Shown: positions 59,703 to 64,000 of the stretch, one piece after another
Numbering within the stretch: position 1 is the first letter of the stretch
Layout: each line of letters starts with the position of its first letter
From: Quisquiliibacterium transsilvanicum
GTDB lineage: Bacteria > Pseudomonadota > Gammaproteobacteria > Burkholderiales > Burkholderiaceae_E
DNA: 64,000 bases
Assembly (NCBI RefSeq): GCF_014202215.1
Contig: NZ_JACHGB010000007.1
Location: 124,001-188,000, forward strand
Direction: 5' to 3'
The notes under the pieces: generated by a model
The model's input: the letters and a program-made list of their open reading frames with translations, nothing else
The model's database searches: none
Told to the model about the DNA's origin: nothing
Position numbers and translations under genes: made by a program

Positions 59703-61182
59703 GCACACGGTCGGGCGGGGCTTCGGGCCCGTCCGTCGGCGCAGCCGCGCGTCGCCTCGGGCGGCGCGGCTTCGCATCCGCCAGTTCCAGCAGTTCCTGG
59801 AAGCTGTCGCGCAGGCACTGGGCGAACACTTCCGGATCCGGCATCTGCTCGCGGCAGGCGGTCGGGGAGATCACGATCTTCCCGTCGTAGCTGGTCACCG
59901 CGAACACCAGGCCCATCCCGTCGCTGATCGGCATGATCGCCGAGAAGTAGGTCATGCGCGCGCCGTCCAGATACAAGGGGCGCGACGGCCCGGGCACATT
60001 GGTGATCGCGCAGCTGGCCAGTGGCGCGCGCCGGCCGATGCCCTGCGCCGCCCGCGCCAGCATCCGGCTCGCCACGGCCAGCGCTGCGGCCGGCGCGTGC
60101 ATTCCCGTGGCCGCGAATTCACGCACGTCCAGCGCCTGGGCCAGCGTCTCCGACGAGGCGGTCTGGCCATGGATGAAGGCCAGCCGCTCCACCGGGTCGG
60201 CGATCTGCGTTCCGAGCCTGATCCGCAGCCAGGACATCTCCGGGCGCTGCTGCCTGGGATCGCTCTCGCGCATCAGCACCGGACCCATCGCCGACAGGCT
60301 CTCGCCGGGCAGCTCGTCATGGGACTGCAGGTAGCGCCGCAGGCCGCCCGCGCAGACCGCCACCACCGCGTCGCTCACCCGGGCGCCCGGCACCAGCCCG
60401 CGGATGCGGCGGAACGATTCCAGATCGAAGCGCCGGGTCTCGAAGACCCGGTGCGGCGTGACCACGCTGTTGAAGCGGGTCACTGGCAGCCGCTCGGGGC
60501 GCAGCATCGCCTCGCTCGCGAGGGTCCAGGCCGCCGGCGCGAGGCGGGCGACGGCGCGCGCCAGCGGCCCTGCGATGCGCAGCGGCGAGCGCAGCGAGTG
60601 CAGCGCGCCGCGGGCGGCCAGCGCCAGGCGGATCGGTGGCCGCTCCGGGAACCAGGGCGCCGGCGGCCCTTCGTCGACGGGCTCGGGGCTCTCGTCGTGG
60701 AGCAGCCGGGTGATCTCGTTGCCGCCTTCGACGTCCACCGCGGCATGGTGCACTTTCGCGAGCACCGCGAAACTGTCCGGTGGCAGGTCCAGGAAGGAGT
60801 CGAGGCGCTCGATGACGTACAGCTCCCAGAGCGGCCGGCTCAGGTCCAGCGGCCGTGCGTGGATGCGTGCAGCCTGCAGGCAGAACTGCCGCCAGTCGCC
60901 GGGAGCGGGCAGTGCGATCTGCCGGACGTGGTATTCGAGGTCGAAATGCTCGTCCTCGACCCACCAGGGGTAGTCGAGTTCCAGCGGAACCCTGAGCAGC
61001 CGCTGCCGGAACACCGGCGAGCGCTCCAGCCTGCGCGCGACGTGGGCGAGGATCCGCTCGAAGCTGACCCGGCCGCCGGGCGCCGTCGACGGGTCGTAGA
61101 TGTGGAGCAGCGTGACGTTGGAGTGGGCGTGCGGGCTGTCCGCGTAGATCAGGCTCGCGTCATGTCCGTTCAGTTGGCGCAT
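59572..61182 (-). CDS. Wax ester synthase/diacylglycerol acyltransferase (WS/DGAT)
   Basis: A 536-residue acyltransferase that makes wax esters or triacylglycerol from acyl-CoA. It begins MRQLNGHDASLIYADSPHAH, the usual N-terminus, and carries PLDLSRPLWELYVIERL, VSDAVVAVCAGGLRRYL, ITNVPGPSRPLYLDGARM and SYDGKIVISPTACREQMPD. The active-site motif HHxxxDG reads HHAAVDV (residues 145-151), with Val for Gly. After the core ends near residue 468 there is a tail of about 65 Arg/Ala/Pro-rich residues that runs antisense into the hydrolase gene. ATG 61182 is chosen; the frame stays open to 61398 but without family similarity. Confidence 0.88.
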   Translation of the reverse strand: MRQLNGHDASLIYADSPHAHSNVTLLHIYDPSTAPGGRVSFERILAHVARRLERSPVFRQRLLRVPLELDYPWWVEDEHFDLEYHVRQIALPAPGDWRQFCLQAARIHARPLDLSRPLWELYVIERLDSFLDLPPDSFAVLAKVHHAAVDVEGGNEITRLLHDESPEPVDEGPPAPWFPERPPIRLALAARGALHSLRSPLRIAGPLARAVARLAPAAWTLASEAMLRPERLPVTRFNSVVTPHRVFETRRFDLESFRRIRGLVPGARVSDAVVAVCAGGLRRYLQSHDELPGESLSAMGPVLMRESDPRQQRPEMSWLRIRLGTQIADPVERLAFIHGQTASSETLAQALDVREFAATGMHAPAAALAVASRMLARAAQGIGRRAPLASCAITNVPGPSRPLYLDGARMTYFSAIMPISDGMGLVFAVTSYDGKIVISPTACREQMPDPEVFAQCLRDSFQELLELADAKPRRPRRRAAAPTDGPEAPPDRVLRSARPGASAPDAASRRSPRARTAATRPPAERAGRRRSGAPSR

Positions 61183-61281
61183 TGGTGGGTCCTGGGCAGG
61201 GCTCGCGCGTCGGGAGTGCCCGAAGGGCATCTCTTGAAGCATGACACACGGCCTCGCGCCGTGGCGATCCGTGTTTCCGTG

Positions 61282-61308
61282 TGTAACAGGCCTGCGCATC
61301 TGTAACAG
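61282..61308. repeat. Direct repeat TGTAACAG
   Basis: Two exact copies of TGTAACAG (61282-61289 and 61301-61308) are 19 bases apart, in the 202-base gap between divergent genes, an AT-richer patch that probably holds promoters or an activator site. Confidence 0.35.
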
Positions 61309-61384
61309 CTGCGGCCGCCGGGCCGGCTTCCTGCGAAAATGGACTGTTCGCGCAATGCACGCGCGCATGCGTCCGGAGTCGATA

Positions 61385-61912
61385 ATGCATACCCTCATCG
61401 GCAGGCGTCTGCTGGTCGCGGCGGCGCTGGCAGCCGCGTGTGCCAGCGGCGCCGCCTGGGCCGACGGTCGCCGCGGCTCGGTCGGCGTCCAGGTCGCCGT
61501 TCCCGGCGTCGCGGTCGAGTACCGGTCGTCCCCGCGCGCCTATCCGGCCCCGCGTCATTACCGTGCGCCCTCCTACCAGCATTACGCGCCGCGGCTACGC
61601 TACGTGCCGCCGGCGGTCTGGGTGTCACCGCTGCCCTACTGGGGACCGACCATCCACTACGGGCCTTCCTGGTACGGCGGCTACTACTACGGCCCGGCCT
61701 ATCCGCGCATCGACCCCGAGCCTTCCGGGCCCCAGGTGTGGATCGAGCGCGCGCCTGACGAAGGCGCACAGGCTGGCGGCGGCGCAGGCGCCGGGTCAGC
61801 GCCGCAGGGCTGGTGGTACTGGTGCGAAGATCCGCAGGGCTACTATCCCGATGTCCGCGAGTGCTCCGGCGCCTGGGTGCCGGTCGCGCCGCAGCCGGCG
61901 CAGCAGCGCTGA
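61385..61912 (+). CDS. Secreted Tyr/Pro/Gly-rich protein
   Basis: A 175-residue exported protein. A signal peptide covers about 1-27 (cleavage near AWA-DG). The middle is rich in Tyr, Pro, Arg and His (YRAPSYQHYAPRLRYVPP, GGYYYGPAYPRIDPEP). The C-terminus QGWWYWCEDPQGYYPDVREC, followed by SGAWVPV, resembles a motif seen in many small envelope proteins of betaproteobacteria; the two Cys may pair. No function is known. ATG 61385 is chosen because it begins the signal peptide directly. Confidence 0.75.
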   Translation: MHTLIGRRLLVAAALAAACASGAAWADGRRGSVGVQVAVPGVAVEYRSSPRAYPAPRHYRAPSYQHYAPRLRYVPPAVWVSPLPYWGPTIHYGPSWYGGYYYGPAYPRIDPEPSGPQVWIERAPDEGAQAGGGAGAGSAPQGWWYWCEDPQGYYPDVRECSGAWVPVAPQPAQQR

Positions 61913-61921
61913 ACCACGAGG

Positions 61922-62476
61922 ATGAAGATGAACTCGAACACCCGCCTCCGCGCCCTCGGCGCCCTCGGCGCGCTCGCAACGCTGGCCGCGTGCTCCTCGA
62001 TCCCGGAGGGGCCGAGCATGCTGGTGCTCCCCGGCACCGGCCGGACCTTCCAGCAGTTCCAGGCGGACGACGCGATGTGCCGGCAGTACGCGCTGCGCCA
62101 GTCCGGCGGTTCGCCGCAGCAGGCGGCGGACGCGAGCGGCGTGCGCAGCGCCGCGCTGGCCACCGCGGTCGGTGCGATTGCAGGCGCGGCGGTCGACGGC
62201 TCGCGCGGGGCGGCGGTGGGCGCCGGCAGCGGGCTGGTGCTCGGCACGATGTCCGGGACCGGGTCGGGCCAGGCCTCGGGCTCGGCCCTGCAGCGCCGCT
62301 ACGACCACGCGTACGTGCAGTGCATGTACGCTCAGGGTCATCGGGTGCCGGTTTCAGGGCAGCTGGGCGGGCAGTCCTATCGCTCCTCGTCCTCCCAGTA
62401 CTACCAGTCGGGGCCCGCTGTGCCGCCGCCGGCCGGCATTCCGCCGCCGCCGCCGCCTGGCATCTACGGCCGCTGA
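61922..62476 (+). CDS. Glycine-zipper lipoprotein
   Basis: A 184-residue lipoprotein with lipobox TLAAC (Cys about residue 24). A glycine-zipper stretch with Ala/Gly every few residues spans about 80-125 (AIAGAAVDGSRGAAVGAGSG) and may insert in the outer membrane; the C-terminus is Pro/Gly-rich (PPPPPPGIYGR). FQQFQADDAMCRQYALRQSGG is conserved in YMGG-like proteins. It follows the secreted Tyr/Pro/Gly-rich gene by nine bases and is probably cotranscribed. Function unknown. Confidence 0.8.
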   Translation: MKMNSNTRLRALGALGALATLAACSSIPEGPSMLVLPGTGRTFQQFQADDAMCRQYALRQSGGSPQQAADASGVRSAALATAVGAIAGAAVDGSRGAAVGAGSGLVLGTMSGTGSGQASGSALQRRYDHAYVQCMYAQGHRVPVSGQLGGQSYRSSSSQYYQSGPAVPPPAGIPPPPPPGIYGR

Positions 62477-62564
62477 AGCTGGCGGCCGCGGGTCGCGGCC
62501 GCGGCACGCAGACGCCGGCGCGGTCGGCCCGCCGGGCCGTGCCGCAATCAAATACACTGCGGGA

Positions 62565-63119
62565 ATGACCGGACAGGCTTCCCTCTGGCGAGCCGAGCAT
62601 GCCGCCTTCCGCATGCTGCTCTCGATGCTCGAGCGCGAACTCGCCGCCTTCGAGCGCGGCGCCGTGCCCGACCACGGCCTGATGGCCGACGTCGTCACCT
62701 ACCTGGAACAGCACGCAGAGCATGCGCATCGCCTGCGCGAGGAGGCAGCCTTCGAGCGCCTGGTCGCGCACGATCCTTCGCTGTCGATCCTGCTGGGCCG
62801 GCTGCGGCAGGAGCACCGGGTGCTCGCTGCCTGCGCCGCAGAGCTGCTCGCGCGTCTGGGTGAGCTCGAGTCGGAGGTCGTGGTCAGCCGGGAGCCGGTC
62901 GAGTCCGCGGCGGCCACCTTCCTCGTCTACTACCGTCACCATCTTGCAGTCGAGGAGCGCGACTTCCTGCCGCGCGCGGAGGTCTTGTTCACTCCTGACG
63001 ACTGGGCGGCAGTGTTCGCCGCTGCCGGGTCCGAGGCCGACCCGCTGTTCGGCGATCCGCCCGGACATCGCTTCGCCGAACTGCGCCGCCGGATCGACCG
63101 CGAAGCCGGCGCAGGCTGA
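62565..63119 (+). CDS. Hemerythrin-like (HHE) protein
   Basis: A 184-residue four-helix protein with His/Glu ligands for a di-iron centre: H12 (AEHAAF), the pair in YLEQHAEHAHRLREE, QEHRVL, and YYRHHLAVEERDFLPRAE. Such proteins bind O2 or NO, or help Fe-S repair. The stop overlaps the next start (TGATG), so it is translated with the MlaE-type gene. ATG 62565. Confidence 0.88.
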   Translation: MTGQASLWRAEHAAFRMLLSMLERELAAFERGAVPDHGLMADVVTYLEQHAEHAHRLREEAAFERLVAHDPSLSILLGRLRQEHRVLAACAAELLARLGELESEVVVSREPVESAAATFLVYYRHHLAVEERDFLPRAEVLFTPDDWAAVFAAAGSEADPLFGDPPGHRFAELRRRIDREAGAG

Positions 63120-64000
63120 TGCATCCGGACTGCCGGGTCGAGGCGGACGCCGGGGGCTGGCGGCTGCATCTGGAGGGCGTCTGGCGCCTGCCGCGACTGG
63201 TCGAGCTGCGTCGCTCGCTCGAGGCCCTGCCGCTGGCAGCTTCCCGGGCTGCCTCGGCCCGCGTTCGCGCGGGAGCGGGAGCGGGAGCGGGAGCGGGAGC
63301 GGGAGCGGGAGCGGCCGAAGGTGCGGGTGGCGCAGGGCTGGCGCTGGACGGCAGCGGGCTGGAGGCGATCGACACCGCCGCCGCGCTGCTGCTGCTGCGC
63401 CATCTCGAGGACGCCGGAATCGCCGCTGACGCGATCCTCCTGGAGGGGTTCTCGGACAGTCACAGGCGCATCGTCGAGGTGGTGCGGGAACGGCTCCCGC
63501 TGGCAGGCCCGCAGCACGCGCTGGTGCCCCGCGGGCTGCTAGGCCAGTTGGGCGCGGCCAGCGTTGCGGTCGGCCGCCTGATCGGCGGGCACGTCGCCTT
63601 CCTTGGCCTGGTGACCGTCGAGGTCGGGCGCCTGCTGGTGCGTCCGGCGGCGCTCCGGCCCAGGGAGCTGGGCTCGCAGCTTCGCCAGGTCTGCGTGAGC
63701 GCGATCCCGGTGGTGGTGCTGGTCACCTTCCTGATCGGCACCATCGTCGCCTATCTGCTCGGCCAGCAGGCCGAGAAGTTCGGCGCCAACATTTTCGTGG
63801 TGGACGGTGTCGTGCTGGGGATGGTGCGGGAGTTTGCGCCGATCATCGTCGCCACCATCGTGGCCGGCCGCTCGGGCGCGGCCTTCACCGCGCAGCTGGG
63901 CACGATGAAGCTGAACCAGGAAATCGACGCGATCCGCACGCTGGGCCTGTCGGCCGAACAGGTGCTGGTGGTGCCAAGGGTGCTCGCGCTGATGATCGCG
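63119..64000 (+). CDS. MlaE-type lipid ABC transporter permease with N-terminal STAS domain (partial)
   Basis: The first 294 codons are visible; the gene leaves the right edge. Residues 1-135 form a STAS (sulfate transporter/anti-sigma antagonist) domain; the MlaE permease begins near 150 (QLGAASVAVGRLIGGHVAF), with helix and loop signatures GTIVAYLLGQQAEKFGANIF, EFAPIIVATIVAGRSGAAF and GTMKLNQEIDAIRTLG. MlaE-type permeases with an ATPase and an MCE protein move phospholipids or other lipids between the membranes. In Gram-negatives the STAS domain is usually a separate protein (MlaB); here it is fused. A Gly-Ala array (about residues 52-65) interrupts the STAS domain. Confidence 0.88.
   Translation, partial: MHPDCRVEADAGGWRLHLEGVWRLPRLVELRRSLEALPLAASRAASARVRAGAGAGAGAGAGAGAAEGAGGAGLALDGSGLEAIDTAAALLLLRHLEDAGIAADAILLEGFSDSHRRIVEVVRERLPLAGPQHALVPRGLLGQLGAASVAVGRLIGGHVAFLGLVTVEVGRLLVRPAALRPRELGSQLRQVCVSAIPVVVLVTFLIGTIVAYLLGQQAEKFGANIFVVDGVVLGMVREFAPIIVATIVAGRSGAAFTAQLGTMKLNQEIDAIRTLGLSAEQVLVVPRVLALMIA
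63271..63312 (+). repeat. In-frame hexanucleotide array in the STAS domain
   Basis: Seven copies of GGGAGC read as alternating Ala and Gly codons in the frame of the MlaE-type gene. The array lies between two parts of the STAS domain, in what should be a surface loop, and may vary in length among strains. Confidence 0.95.

Overview
The window is a high-GC (roughly 70%) stretch of a Gram-negative chromosome. Gene content points to a betaproteobacterium, most likely Burkholderiales: lipid A/LPS core genes (waaC, waaA), a Bug-family (TctC-like) orphan solute receptor, a TolC gene beside a Pcm-like methyltransferase, a PEP-CTERM protein, a wax ester/diacylglycerol acyltransferase and a PatZ-type lysine acetyltransferase next to an HDAC-like deacetylase. 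Coding density is very high, genes often overlap by 1-8 bases, and no IS element, rRNA operon or CRISPR array was seen. One tRNA (Gly, anticodon CCC) is present. High GC produces long spurious open frames opposite most real genes; these were left out.

Layout. 1-6.7 kb: start of a type I secretion exporter, phosphomannomutase/phosphoglucomutase, a HipB-like regulator followed by a HipA gene that has lost its kinase core, a GlpD-like oxidoreductase, then the LPS inner-core pair waaC-waaA with an overlapping HTH gene. 7-16 kb: a leftward tetR-MFP-RND-pcm-tolC efflux block with a palindromic operator, and a divergent GAF/GGDEF diguanylate cyclase. 16-21 kb: NAD de novo synthesis (ykgJ-like gene and nadB rightward, nadC-nadA leftward) and uppP. 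21-25 kb: TctC receptor, trmB, an OsmC-like gene, tRNA-Gly, the remains of a ParE-type toxin-antitoxin pair lying against the tRNA, and an intact AbrB/PIN pair. 25-36.5 kb: HDAC-like deacetylase plus Pat-type acetyltransferase, fructose-1,6-bisphosphatase, aminopeptidase N, a small lipoprotein and pyruvate carboxylase; this central-carbon group could be under acetylation control. 36.7-44.5 kb: an M48-like protein lacking catalytic residues, flavin reductase-like protein, MFS and SLAC1/TehA-type transporters, a TMEM165/GDT1 protein, a small acidic protein and a fatty-acid CoA ligase.

44.5-55.5 kb: thioredoxin 2, a thioesterase-AtuA-AtuA-related operon, a CHRD/PEP-CTERM protein, a VanZ-like protein, a nitronate monooxygenase-like enzyme, a polysaccharide pyruvyl transferase-like protein, a folE-BLUF operon, a glyoxalase-fold protein and a flavin monooxygenase. 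55.4-58.8 kb: a complete tungstate uptake system (tupBCA) with a divergent regulator that carries its own ligand-binding domain. 58.9-64 kb: alpha/beta hydrolase, WS/DGAT acyltransferase, a secreted Tyr/Pro/Gly-rich protein, a glycine-zipper lipoprotein, a hemerythrin-like protein and the start of an MlaE-type lipid transporter permease.

Most of the window is ordinary core genome. The most unusual items are the M48-like protein missing both catalytic glutamates, the kinase-less HipA, the decayed toxin-antitoxin pair at the tRNA, the folE-BLUF operon and two in-frame hexanucleotide repeat arrays (waaA and the mlaE-like gene). I did not find a clear new multi-gene system.
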